DNA from: Nemertoderma westbladi
Taxonomy: Eukaryota; Xenacoelomorpha; Nemertodermatida; Nemertodermatidae
Length of the DNA stretch: 44,947 nucleotides
NCBI GenBank assembly: GCA_032718475.1
Contig: JAUCBJ010007555.1
Coordinates: 1 to 44,947, forward strand
Reading direction: 5' to 3'
Shown piece by piece: positions 32,244-42,169 of the stretch (the stretch's first letter is position 1; each line of letters begins with the position of its first letter). Position numbers and translations under genes: made by a program. The notes beneath the pieces were generated by a model. The model had not been told where the DNA came from and did no database searches. It saw nothing but the letters and a program-made list of their open reading frames with translations.

Positions 32244-33450
32244 ATGACAACAAACACACAAGATTGGAATTCTAAGAAAGTGGTACAATTGCGAGATAAA
32301 TTGAAATCTCGGGGACTTAACAAATCAGGAAGAAAAGCAAAAGATATAAAAAGGAAATGATAGAACGTTTGAAGGTCTATGAGAAGAAATTACTAAGCGT
32401 GAGTTTATCTCAACTTAATGAAGAAGAAGATTCCAGTGCCGTCATTAATCTTGAATGCAGTGCTGCTTTGTCACTGAACCCTTTAATCCACGAATTCAAT
32501 CCAGGTGTAAATGTTTCTTTACAAACACAAGCTAAATTCCCATTGGGGCAGCCTTCAAAACCCATTGATTTGTTGGAGCTCACAGTATCGCAACAAGAAG
32601 AACTCATTAGTTTATACCCCGACAACGATATAGTACCTGATGCTACTGCTATACTGAAAGCAATAACTAAGCCACGATGAGAACATACTAGGGTCTTTAT
32701 CCCCCCATCCTGGAATGAACTTCAATCTCTCAATGGCAGAAAATACTTATCTGACAATGTCATTGATGCCTTTTTTACAATACTTGAAAGGGAGCTTTAT
32801 AAGGTGGTGACCATACCAATAGAATTCTGTAGGAAGCCACATCAAATCCGTTTTGATCTATCAGCGGCAGTAAGGTACATTACAAGCAATTCCAGTGTAA
32901 CAGAAAATAACCTCATTTTAATGCCTGATCTGCACGACAACCATTACACTCTTCATCTGGCAGATCCAATTAGAAGGGAAGTCTTTACGCTGGACTCATT
33001 AATGAAAACTTCTGATTCACAATTATCTCTTAAAATAGCGAACATTCTAAATTTAATTTATGGAGCTCTTGATAATAACTCTTCAACCAAACAACTGTGG
33101 AGACCATCACAAAGAATACGACATTATCCTGGACAGACAAATTCACATGATTGTGGTATATATGTATGCATGTATGGAAAGGCATTGGCCCTGAAATCCC
33201 AAGTTATCTGTAGCTTTCACAAAAACAGTAAGAAGATAAGAGATTGGCTAAATGTTTGTATTGACCTCGTGCGAATTAACGACTACACGGGATCGAGAAT
33301 TATTGTCCCGAAATTATTGTCAACGGTTGTTGTCGACCGGAACACCTCGGGACCTTCCGATACTGCGGGAGTTTATTTTACGGCAAACCAAGGCATCCAT
33401 TCATCTGAACCACATGAGTTTAATCATATGAAGCTAACTATTACAGAATA
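32244..33450 (+). pseudogene. SAP-Ulp1 (C48) protease ORF
   Basis: ATG at 32244 begins a SAP-like helix-loop-helix (about residues 8-45: VVQLRDKLKSRGLNKSGRKA), a DNA-binding motif. A 1-nt shift at an ATGA overlap (32357-32360) leads into the second frame. After an acidic linker and an in-frame TGA at 32678 comes the Ulp1 fold: WNELQSLNGRKYLSDNVIDAF, then His in HYTLHLAD (about 32943), Asp in LDSL (about 32995) and the Q..NSHDCGIY motif with the catalytic Cys (about 33160). The His-Asp-Gln-Cys set is complete. The frame ends at a stop next to the LINE insertion at 33451. Such proteases cleave ubiquitin-like proteins or element polyproteins. Confidence 0.78.
33440..33450. repeat. 11-bp target-site duplication of the LINE tail, left copy
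   Basis: ATTACAGAATA, repeated at 33869-33879. Confidence 0.9.
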
Positions 33451-33868
33451 CTAGGATCGGCATGCTGCATTGCAGCTGCATTTTTAAGAATGCTGTGCCG
33501 GCTTGTCAACAAAATTGCACCGCCACAACTCCCTATCACCCATGACATTTGCTAGATCATCCGCATCTTTAAGGCCAGTGTCCTTTAAGATGCATCTCAA
33601 GAAAGTCATCGGCTGTCCACCATGCTTATTCACTCCATGAGGTTGCCAAAGTACAAGATTATGCACTGGCTGGTCCTCACGGCGAAAGCAATGTCCTGCA
33701 AAGCGGAGGCGATTTTGTTCTAGTGTCAAGCTTGGGGGAACCATTGAGACACCTCCAATGTTATATAGTGTCTGGTTGGAGATGTGTGCATTGTACTTGA
33801 CACAATGTACCCGGCGTAGCATTCTTGTGAATGTGCCATCCAGAGATTTGGTGTCCTCAGCAAAAAAA
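33451..33868 (-). mobile_element. 5'-truncated LINE tail (family 1) inserted in the SAP-Ulp1-RT element
   Basis: 418 bp, minus strand, starting at AEDTKSLDGTFTRM and running to the GCATGCCGATCCTAG terminus; it is almost the same as 43440-43860. It is flanked by 11-bp duplications. The TAG tail is reduced to one unit, and a run of seven to eight T (minus strand) sits at the 5' joint. The coding frame of the LINE part is open. Confidence 0.9.
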
Positions 33869-33879
33869 ATTACAGAATA
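33869..33879. repeat. 11-bp target-site duplication of the LINE tail, right copy
   Basis: ATTACAGAATA, the partner of 33440-33450. Element sequence continues after it with an acidic Ser/Asp-rich stretch. Confidence 0.9.
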
Positions 33880-35910
33880 GTCTGACTCGGACACCAATAG
33901 CACCAATGCTACCCTTGAGAGAACAATGATACATAACCCTGATGTGATCACAACTCATCCTAGAGCCTGGGAACAACCAAAATCCTCCATCATCTATCCA
34001 TACAAATGCCAATGCCGATACGCTGGTGGGACAGCTTTTTGATGATGTGCCTAACACCATCCCTAACACAGAACCAGGGCCATCTTCCCACTTAGACGAA
34101 TTACCAATATTTACCCCATGTGTCTTCTCTTTTAGTTGGAATGGAGTTCCAGGGGAAATTATACATGCTCAACTGAGGGATGCATATAGTGAAATAGTAC
34201 ATTGGAGGCCAGCCCTATTTGAGGTCCCAAGGTCCGCAGCTGGCCGTCTATATGTGGCCATGATCACAGATTTACTGAAAGCTTTTGCAGAGAAGGTCAA
34301 CCTGGGGAATGTAGTCATGACCGCCATCATGACAGTACCGGCTCTGTTACTACAGAGTGCCGGTAGGTAACCCTTCAACAACAACCACCTATGCTGAAAG
34401 TCTTAGTGAGACACTTAATAGACGGCTCGAACTCTGGAGCTCTGGTAATTTTAAGCAGCTTTTGCAGGAGGGACGAGCCCTCCAGGCGAGGAAGAGGAAA
34501 AACCTTATAAATTTAAGTCCAGATGAGAAGCTCAGGAGAAGATTTATTAACAGTATGGTTTCCGGCCGTGTTGCTACAGCAGTAAATATTCTGGAAAACA
34601 AATCTGGTGGTTCTGTCTTGGATCTAGATTCGTGTGTCGATGGTACACCCATTAGACAGATACTGAAAGAAAAACACCCACCTGCTGCACCTGTTGACCC
34701 ATCCATGATTAAACATAATTGGGAAGGTGTTATCGATTTCCATCCAGTAATATTTAACGGCATCAATGGTGACACAGTGCTCCAAGCAACACTCCACACA
34801 CATGGCTCAGCCGGCCCCTCTGGAGCCGATGCCGAAGCATGGCGGCGTATGTTGACGGCTTTCGGGAACACATCGGTTGCCCTAAGGAATGCTGTTGCAG
34901 CAGCCGCCCAACGCATGGCGGTAGAATACCTGGATCCGTTTGTAATGGATGCATTCAATGCCTGTCGTCTGATACCATTGGACAAATCCCCTGGGGTACA
35001 TCCCATTGGAGTTGGGGAATGTTTGAGAAGAATCATAGGTAAATCAATTATGTCTTGTATTAAGGCCGACCTTGAGGTGCTAGGCGGTAACACGCAGCTG
35101 TGTCTTGGGCAACTCGCGGGGATCGAGCATGCCATACATTCGTTACGAGATTGCTATGATACAAATGACTGTGAGGCTATACTACTCCTAGATGCTACAA
35201 ATGCCTTTAACGCCCTGAACAGATCATTAACACTGCATATCCAGGTAATTTGCCCCCCTTTGGCGACAGTTCTTAAAAACACCTATCGTAATCCAGTACG
35301 CATGTTTGTTGAGGGTGAAACAATTTGGTCATATGAAGGAACCACACAGGGGGACCCTTTGGCCCTCGCCATGTATGCCATAGGAATACTTCCAATCATC
35401 AAACGCCTAAATACAGCCACCCTACCCTGTGTTACTTCTACTAACAGTAATGATGTGGGATTTCAGTTGCCAGATAGCTCAGACAATCTTGTAAACTCCA
35501 AAATTCCAGTGCATGTTGGCGATCATATTGAGGCTACATCAACGGATTTGCTTGTGCATCAGAATAGCAGTGCAATCCGGGGGTGATCCCCCCGCCGGTC
35601 CCAGATTACCATTCTTTGTGAGATAAAATCCAGTGCCGCTCAGAAGCTTATGAACAAGTGCTCCCGACTGGACTCGCAACTGAGTGACGAGCTCAAATAC
35701 CAACGTATGTTGACCAAACAGAAGAGTGCATCAGTCTGGCTAACTGCCCTTCCAATCCAAAAGCTGGGAATGTCTCTCCATAAAATTTCATTCCGGGACA
35801 GTCTTAGCTTAAGATATGGGTGGGAGCCAGACCGCGTTCCATCAACCTGAACATGTGGTGCCGCCTTCTCAGTAACTCATTCTCTTCACTGCCCAAAAGG
35901 TGGCTTTACA
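33880..35910 (+). pseudogene. Reverse transcriptase ORF of the SAP-Ulp1-RT element
   Basis: A helical linker region (34026-34370; EIVHWRPALFEVPRSAAGRL) passes by frameshift into 34357-35586. This has RT motifs GPSGADAEAWRRM, NACRLIPLDKSPGVHPIGVG, AILLLDATNAFNALNR (catalytic Asp, about 35195) and TTQGDPLALAMYA (about 35345). Soon after, the frame loses homology and the expected YADD block is missing, probably deleted. The family C-terminal region reappears at 35650-35910 with SVWLTALPI, FRDSLSLRYGW, then TCGAAF...H...CPKGG, a zinc-finger-like Cys/His set. Any nuclease domain after this is lost. The wording NAFNALNR, in place of the usual AFD motif, marks an RT branch distinct from the other LINEs here. 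Confidence 0.75.
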
Positions 35911-35948
35911 ATTATTGAGTATTATTGAATTCATTGTATTATTTTATT

Positions 35949-35961
35949 AATTGATGCATTG
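35949..35961. repeat. 13-bp target-site duplication, right copy
   Basis: AATTGATGCATTG, the partner of 32118-32130. Confidence 0.92.
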
Positions 35962-36300
35962 GCCGAGTGTCTTACTGCTGAGCTTGTTACTAACGTCCAT
36001 CCATTTCCAATGTCATTGTACTTCATGGTAGTGTCTTCATGACAAATCTGATGTTGTTGGATGCAGATGATGTCGATGTTATATTCCATTGCCAGAGCGA
36101 CCATGTCACCCTGTTTGGTATGTGCTTTCAGCGTGCGTGCGTTCATTGTAGCAATCTTTAGTGTCTTTTTACATTTCAACAGGTTGGTTCTTCTTTCTTC
36201 TCTGTCTTCTGTTCCAGTAGCAAATTTATCGACCCCAGCCTGGTGTACCACTGAGGCAATTACGTTGGAAATAATATTGGTTGTGGAGGGAAAGAATGGC
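35949..36300 (-). pseudogene. LINE AP endonuclease, N-terminal part (family 3)
   Basis: On the minus strand the frame 36251-35949 has LKIATMNARTL (first catalytic Asn), IDIICIQQHQI (where the usual catalytic Glu is replaced by Gln) and DIGNGWTLVTSSA. It joins the half at 32130 across the inserted element. Where the LINE starts, beyond about 36300, is not clear. Confidence 0.75.
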
Positions 36301-36319
36301 GTGATATATGATGAGTGAC

Positions 36320-36900
36320 TGACATATTACACTATGAGAAGGAGTGTCCCTTTGGATACATTGGTAGAGACTGAACAGACAATATTGTGTGTTGAACCTG
36401 ACTAAATGCTGCGTTTTAATAACTTTTAGTATATATAGATAAGTTTTAATAATTCTTGTTTGATAATTAGTTTATATGAAGTCATACCTTAATACATTAC
36501 AAAGGCATACTGTAGCTGTAAGGAAGACTAGAGAGGGCTTACAGTAGCAGCAGTGTAAAGTTATCAAAGCCAGTAAGAGAGCGGCGCCCTTTTAGATACT
36601 TACTTACTCTTTAATGGTGATTTTCTGAGTAGATAGGTTTGTATCCATGTGGACCAATATGGATCCAAGGGAATGGATAATTAAGTTCATACTCTAGTCT
36701 TACCCCTCCGCCATTTTTAAACCGATTTTCGAATATTTTGTTTGATTTATTTTCGGCTTTTAATCAGAAGTTATAATTTTATCATAAGTTGATATTTTAT
36801 ATATAATTTTATCAAAAGTTTTTAGAATGTTGAAATGTTTATTATTACTATTATTTTTAAAGTAGTTTATATATATTTCATATGATTATTTAATACTCTT
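36320..36900. other. AT-rich stretch without a supported gene
   Basis: Only short ORFs and no recognisable repeat. It may be original intron sequence. Confidence 0.5.
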
Positions 36901-37108
36901 TAGGACGACAGACCAAAATTAAAACCGATGAGTTTTTTGTTGCTGATGATGCTTATTGGGAAAAACTAACTCTTAAAAAATTTAGCCCAAAATTGTGGCC
37001 ATGATAATGTTTTGTTAATTAACATTTTCGATGGTGGCTGTTATAGGGTGAAGAAATTTAAACACACACGCCTCCTAAAAAATAACAACAATAATTATGT
37101 TTCAATAG

Positions 37109-37363
37109 TGCGACGAGTTTAAAGAATGTAAAGAAAACGAGATTGCGCTTGGAGCTCTGACTTTGAATAACTGCTTTACCAGTTATTGCTACTGTCTTTG
37201 CTATATGCTGGGTTATGAAACCGAAGCTCAATACGTGTGTTTCGACGAGCAATGGGATAACCCGTTGCAGTTCGCACATGAGCTATATGATTATGACTTG
37301 GAGAATATTTCACAGGATGTTATAAACAAAATATTTCAGGATCTAAGTATTAATTCTCAATAA
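37109..37363 (+). CDS. Last exon of the putative secreted Cys-rich protein
   Basis: An open frame directly after the acceptor TTATGTTTCAATAG and ending in TAA, 84 codons. In phase 0 it starts CDEFKECKENE and holds seven Cys, five of them packed in NNCFTSYCYCLC and its surroundings plus YVC, then an acidic Cys-free tail ending LSINSQ. With exon 1 this gives a precursor of about 126 residues with a signal peptide and nine Cys in the predicted mature part. The TAG of the acceptor is the in-frame stop upstream, so an exon boundary is needed if the gene is real. No AATAAA was found just downstream. Confidence 0.45.
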   Translation, partial: CDEFKECKENEIALGALTLNNCFTSYCYCLCYMLGYETEAQYVCFDEQWDNPLQFAHELYDYDLENISQDVINKIFQDLSINSQ

Positions 37364-37431
37364 TTGATTCTTGTTTATTACGAATGTTACAGTTCAATTT
37401 CTACAATAGGGCCTAACACTAAAATCATATA

Positions 37432-37966
37432 TGGACGGTGTTATGCAAAAGGGTGTTATCCCACATTTTGTCGAAAATGAGTTTTTGGTAGCATTCGATA
37501 GAGGAAAGTGTAATCTACCTAATTATGAGATCCTTTTGCCCAATAATTCGAAGAAATGCCTTTAAAATACAAGAAAGTTAAGCCATAGTCCGGATTTGTG
37601 ATTTAGTCAAAGAGTGTTAAACCACAAATAATATTGTAAAAAAGATTTAATCCATATAATAATTTTGTGGCTTGTCATCTTTTGACATATTTTGCAAGTA
37701 TGACACCTTTAGACAATTTAACGTTTTGCCTAATATGAAGTTTTCCAAAAGTGTTAAGCCACATTTTGATCAATATTTCGGAGAAAATGCTCTATTCTAG
37801 CACAGTAACTTGAAAAATACTTTAATTTCCATAAATGTTTTCTTATAAAAACACAACAGTATCTGGATAATACAACAACGATCACACAGGATGTTAAAAA
37901 CTTTGATATCGATTATCTCAAATTGAACTTTTTTTGGCTTAACACCCTTTTGCATAACACAGTCCA
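37432..37966. mobile_element. MITE with TA target-site duplication
   Basis: 535 bp with inverted ends: left TGGACGGTGTTATGCAAAAG, right the complement of TGGACTGTGTTATGCAAAAG, both continuing GGGTGTTA. It is flanked by TA on each side (37430-37431, 37967-37968), as in Tc1/mariner-type elements. The interior repeats a GTGTTA(A/T)(G/A)CCACA motif three times (about 37455, 37614 and 37751). No coding capacity. Confidence 0.82.
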
Positions 37967-37984
37967 TACAGTATATTGTATTTC

Positions 37985-38250
37985 TAATCCAATATTTGTC
38001 ATGATGTTTTGCAGGATGGGTTAGTTAGTCTGTCTTGTAATAAGCAGTAATTAATTAGTTTCTGTGCATCTTTCCGTAATGCTACTTATTAATAATGTAT
38101 TTTTGTGGTGGTCATTAGGTTTTGTGCAAAAGAAAAAAAAATATATATATATTATTGTTTATCTTTAAACAACCTTAGATTTTCTTGAATTTTTTAAGTA
38201 ATTTGAAAAGGACTTTGAATGTTCAACTCTTAGCAAATACAGTCCCGCTC
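37985..38250. other. AT-rich stretch, no gene seen
   Basis: It contains a short (AT)n run near 38140 and nothing else. Confidence 0.5.
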
Positions 38251-38255
38251 ACCAA

Positions 38256-38650
38256 CAGAGTGCCATCGGATCCGATCGGATCCAACACACTCCGACAGCT
38301 TCAAACAAGCACAATGCTAACCTACGGAGATTTACAGTAGTACTGTTTGATTCTGTTGGAGAAAATATTTCCAACAAGTTTAGTCTGTTGGAGCCCATCT
38401 GAATCTGTCTGAAATCCGTCTGAAAGTGTTTGAAATTTCTGTTGGATGTTGTTGGGAGCTATCTGAAGTTGTTTGAAGTTGTCTGAAGCTGTTTGAAATT
38501 GTCTGAAACTGTTTGAAGTTGTCTGAAGATGTTTGACGCCATCGGAATTTGTTGGAATTTGCCAATGCCTTACAAAAGCGTAGTTCATTAACAAAATGTC
38601 AATCACTTTAACTCTCAATTTGAAGTGATTGTGAGGGTGTGCTATTGTCA
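38256..38650 (+). mobile_element. Element built of 10-bp repeats, copy 1
   Basis: Starts CAGAGTGCCATCGGATCCG and goes on into a tandem array of a 10-bp unit, GTTTGAAGTT alternating with GTCTGAAGCT, about 38370-38560, then about 90 bp of unique tail. A second copy in the other orientation is at 43090-43300. Both end in the same AGAGTGCCATC(G/A)GATC terminus, so this is a mobile element, not a simple satellite. The CAGAG end recalls hAT elements, but the other end and the duplication were not identified. Confidence 0.6.
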
Positions 38651-38659
38651 ATTATAAAC

Positions 38660-39560
38660 CGAAACAAAGATTTGTTTCATTTAACAATTTTTATTTACAT
38701 AATTATGTCGTTAATTATATCAATTAATTAACTAGCATACATAAACGAATAATAAATTCCTATATTATAAATTCCGATAAATGAATATATTAACACCAAC
38801 ACGTTTTTAATTCCTTAATTAGAAATGTAAATAATGCTATAAATTATTTTCTTTGACGTAGGGCACTAAATACTGCACATAAACAGATATAAACACAAAC
38901 AGATTAAGCAAACAGTAAATATAATTACAATGAGTGAAAAAATTATGTTTGGTTAATTTTATTAGTTGTGTTGAAAGAGCATCGAAATGAAAAGGTTTGC
39001 ACGTAATACTTCTAGCCCAACTATTTTTTCGCGCACCTACCCTATTTGAGTAAATTACATTCACACACTCAAAAGTTATTGCAACTTAAAGTCTCTGCAA
39101 GGCGAACTTCGAAACGGAACTCCATATCCAATATTGGTTTGTAGTTAAGCGGTTCCCTAGTTACGAAATAAATATTCGAGAACAATAAATTATTTAACAT
39201 TGAGTAAGGCAGCATTTAGGCAGAATTTAGGAACAACATTCGTATACATGGGAAAACTTATTTTGAATAATAATTATCACTACCCTTTAGTAATGATGGG
39301 TCGAAAGTCCCCCCTAGCCCTTCACAAGGGAGGGTGGACGTAGGGACGGGGCCCAACGCCAACATATCGTGATAGTTTGTTACATTGGAAGGGGAGGGGG
39401 GGGGGGGGGTGTGATGAAACGTGGCTGTTAATGTTAAACGTGAATGAATTAATATCATAAAGTAGTATTGAGCATTACGCACAACCATAATAGATTAGAT
39501 AGAGAATTGGGAATGTGAAGGCCCTTGTTTTCACGTGACTGCCATGCCATATTATGATGT
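38660..39560. other. AT-rich stretch, no gene seen
   Basis: No supported ORF. It holds a G14 run at 39396-39409. Confidence 0.5.
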
Positions 39561-39564
39561 AATG

Positions 39565-39576
39565 TATATCCGCCAT
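39565..39576. repeat. 12-bp target-site duplication of a LINE tail, left copy
   Basis: TATATCCGCCAT, repeated at 39680-39691. Confidence 0.9.
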
Positions 39577-39679
39577 CTCTGAACTTGGGAGAAACGAAAT
39601 TGCGACAACTATGGAGAATCGGGAAGCCTGGAAGGATCTCATTTCCACTGTCCGAGTTCGCTCGACTTAGTAGTAGTAG
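39577..39679 (+). mobile_element. 103-bp LINE 3' tail (family 2)
   Basis: Only the last 103 bp of the family were inserted. It matches 28673-28775 on the other strand with two or three differences and ends CTCGACTTAG(TAG)n. It is flanked by 12-bp duplications, so it is a complete, extremely 5'-truncated insertion and not a decayed fragment. Confidence 0.9.
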
Positions 39680-39691
39680 TATATCCGCCAT
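39680..39691. repeat. 12-bp target-site duplication of a LINE tail, right copy
   Basis: TATATCCGCCAT, the partner of 39565-39576. Confidence 0.9.
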
Positions 39692-39699
39692 TGACGTAC

Positions 39700-40048
39700 T
39701 GTTGTTATGTAAAAGGTAGACCTAATCACACCAGATACTAATTAAAATAATGTCTTAATAACAAATTATATTTATTCATACAATAAGCAATGTAGCCAAT
39801 TAAGGCTGTGATTGACAAATTAACCGCACAATTAATTAATTGACAAAACAAAAATCAAACTAGTAGAGATCATATCCAAACCTGTATAAATATAAATAAA
39901 CGCAACGATATAACTAACACATGTACGTACACTATATTAACTGTAGAGGGGGTACTGTCCCTCCTGCGAAAAGCAAAATATATTTATCAGTATTTTAATT
40001 AATGTAACTTAAAGAAATTGAGCCTTATTCGAAGAAATTCTACATGGG
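39700..40048. other. AT-rich stretch, no gene seen
   Basis: No supported ORF or repeat. Confidence 0.5.
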
Positions 40049-40128
40049 CATTTTGGCTATAGGGGCTGTTGCGCTGTCAGTCAGAGAGGTAACAGCCCAT
40101 GGGGTAAGGATTTACCCATGGGGCGCTA

Positions 40129-40192
40129 ACTATCAGATAGTCTGATACCAACTGTCAGACAGTCTTTTTCAACTATCAGATAGATGATCGCC
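40129..40192. repeat. Three near-palindromes ACTRTCAGAYAG
   Basis: ACTATCAGATAGT, ACTGTCAGACAGT and ACTATCAGATAG lie 20-32 bp apart next to the left inverted repeat. Subterminal protein-binding sites of the transposon are a possible reading. Confidence 0.5.
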
Positions 40193-40239
40193 CAGTTACA
40201 AGTTGCCCGATAGTTGTATTTTTTAAACCCCGAGTGTTG

Positions 40240-40723
40240 TTGACGGAGTCTGTTACTTCCGAAATCGTGGTGCCGGTGCCGGAATTCTGGCTTTGATTAA
40301 AAACACTGAACTGCTGAACGATGGCGGAATCTACGAAACCCGGCCGGATTCCTAATCCGAGGAGGCGACGGAGTCAATTACACGTAAACAATGCAACAAT
40401 CGCGATGGACAATGGAGTCTATTCAATGTATCCAGAACGATACGATGGCGACGGAGTCTATTACAGTATTAAACACGCAACCAAAGCGATCAGACGATGG
40501 CGAAGTAATCTACAAAACAGAGAACGACAGGAAGGCGATGGAGTTTATTAAACCCAGTAAGATGGTGCATAGCGAAGCGATCGAGACGGATAACGGAGTC
40601 TATTACAGTATTAAACCTGGAACGAAGACGGTGGAATCTATAGGCCTAAACCTGGAACAATGCGAACAAGGCTACTGTAAAGTTAGACTAGACTGGTTTG
40701 TGAGATTAACTTGCCAATACTAA
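40240..40723 (+). pseudogene. Degenerate repeat-coding stretch (VYYSIK motifs)
   Basis: A motif GACGGAGTCTATTACAG(TATTAAAC) recurs about nine times in degenerate form between 40240 and 40640. Two overlapping frames (40321-40551 and 40391-40723) share it; translated, the units contain GVYYSIK with Lys/Thr-rich spacers. The frame changes between units, so it is a broken repeat protein gene or a minisatellite. Unknown family. Confidence 0.35.
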
Positions 40724-40958
40724 ACTCAATACAATTTGCTTTCTTCGAATTCCTTCTTCTCGAAGTCTTGTCAATGTATTAGATTGCTAAAGACTAAAGA
40801 GCTAACTTTAGGAAAATCTGCCTTATATTTTTAGAATTATTATAATTAATTTTGTTATGTATATAATGAATTGTATCTTTTGACAGACTACTTGATGCGC
40901 GACCGTGATAATAAAATTAAATGGTGCCGAAATATTTTCACTTAACTGCAGGTAGGGT

Positions 40959-40977
40959 GGGGGGGGGGGGGGGGGGG
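40959..40977. repeat. G19 homopolymer
   Basis: An unbroken run of 19 G, preceded by GGTAGGGT. The rest of 40740-41480 is AT-rich with no gene seen. Confidence 0.9.
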
Positions 40978-41769
40978 CGCAATCAATATTCTTCCCTCTC
41001 CAGGTGAAAATCGACGCAAATAACAGCTTGTTTACTACTAAAATAAAACTGCATCCTGTTCTATAGGAAAAAACATTATAGGGGGGGAAACTTTAGCAAG
41101 TTGTGTTTATTTTAGCCGATAGACAAAGATTACATGTTTACCAAGTTTGGTATAATTTAGTCAAAGATTGAATGAGTTACGATTTTAAATTATCAGTGGA
41201 GGGTGAAGGCGGTGGGCCAGGATTCAGTTATACTTGAATAAAGAATAGTGATTAAACCAAGGGATACGCGATATATGACACTGCTGTATAAGTTCATTGA
41301 ATGACTGTTGATTTCGAAACATTTAATTCAAAACTATATAAATGTTAATATAATGTTGGATTTTTTTTTTGTAATAATTAACAAATGAATTATATTTCAT
41401 TAATTTATTTTTTTATCTAATCACATTATTAAATAACGAAGCACAGAAATAATACCAAGATTGAATATTGAATTGAGGGTACAGTACCGAATTGAATATT
41501 TGAATGGGGGAATCTTTTAGGCTCGTTAAGCCAAGGAATGCCTGTTCACCACCATGGGTGATCTTCCACAGTAAACCCTTCTTCCACTCTGTTTCCCAAG
41601 TTGCCTTGGTTCCCAATCGACCACTGAAGGATGAAAGCCGGGGTTGGGCTAGGCTGCAGCATTTAAAGCACTGTGCCCAAACAGTACTGCCCCATCTAGG
41701 GATCGAACATTGAATATTTGAGATTGCATAAGATAGAGTATTGAATATCTTCGGCCGTCATCCCGTTGG

Positions 41770-42150
41770 TGACTCATTCTGCCATTGGCAACCATTTCGA
41801 CAGTTTCGATTGGTTTCGGCTCTTCAGTGCCCGAATAGACCGATGGTCGGCGTGGTTGCTGTCCCCATGACTGAGGCTGCAATACCAACCAAAATTGCCA
41901 TCTCCACTAGGCGCTGGAGCAGAAACTGGTGTGACCGCGGTTCGTGGGTGGCATCTGTGGAGACGAGCCCCGATCTCCCGGAGGAAGGTGGATGTCTCTG
42001 GACCAGGGCGGCCAAAGGTCTCAAAGGCCACGGGGTGAAAGAAATGGCCCGGTCCATTAGGTCGCGATACTTAGAGTTTTTAATGCGCTCCGCCCCCTCA
42101 GCTGAGTGCCCCCCAGCAATGATGGTTTGTTGAAGGTGGCTGGGGGCCAG
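41770..42150 (-). pseudogene. Retroelement pol C-terminal fragment
   Basis: On the minus strand one frame gives AERIKNSKYRDLMDR (about 42095-42050). After a shift the next gives VAFETFGRPGPETSTFLREI, and after another SHQFLLQRLVEMAI...NAASVMG-like sequence. These three in a row look like the C-terminal end of pol proteins of some non-LTR elements. That is an impression from pattern only. It is GC-rich compared with its surroundings. 41480-41760 is moderately GC-rich too but not recognised. Confidence 0.4.
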
Positions 42151-42169
42151 TGGATCTAGTAATAATTAA

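Larger units (their letters stand above)
32131..35948 (+). mobile_element. SAP-Ulp1 protease-RT retroelement with 13-bp TSD
   Basis: A 3.8-kb insertion that encodes, on the plus strand, a SAP motif, a Ulp1/C48 cysteine protease, a linker domain and a reverse transcriptase with a C-terminal CCHC-like motif. There are no terminal repeats; the right end is an AT-rich tail and the left end has T13. A 13-bp duplication of variable-length type fits target-primed integration. A Ulp1-like protease is known from the NeSL group of LINEs that use a restriction-like endonuclease, so a relation to that group is possible, but the endonuclease is not seen here. Frameshifts, stops, deletion of the YxDD block and a LINE insertion show that this copy is dead. 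Confidence 0.78.
27912..37108 (+). other. Candidate 9.2-kb intron filled with retroelements
   Basis: Begins GTAAGT and ends TTTCAATAG. It contains the LINE, SAP/Ulp1/RT and LINE-tail insertions listed below. An alternative acceptor at 36904 or 36911 (TTTAGGACGACAG) opens a 30-codon acidic frame that would also be in phase. Which acceptor is used, and whether other exons lie between, is open. Confidence 0.4.

Noticed and set aside
32357-32360. ATGA stop-restart overlap as a reinitiation signal between SAP and Ulp1 frames
   Set aside because: The second frame completes the second SAP helix, so a 1-nt indel is a simpler reason; it could be revisited if intact copies keep the overlap.
33484-33951. 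155-codon minus frame as a separate gene
   Set aside because: It is a chimera of the LINE tail and antisense element sequence across the target-site duplication.
34389-35135. 248-codon minus frame opposite the RT
   Set aside because: Antisense shadow of the RT; no domain or conserved motif.
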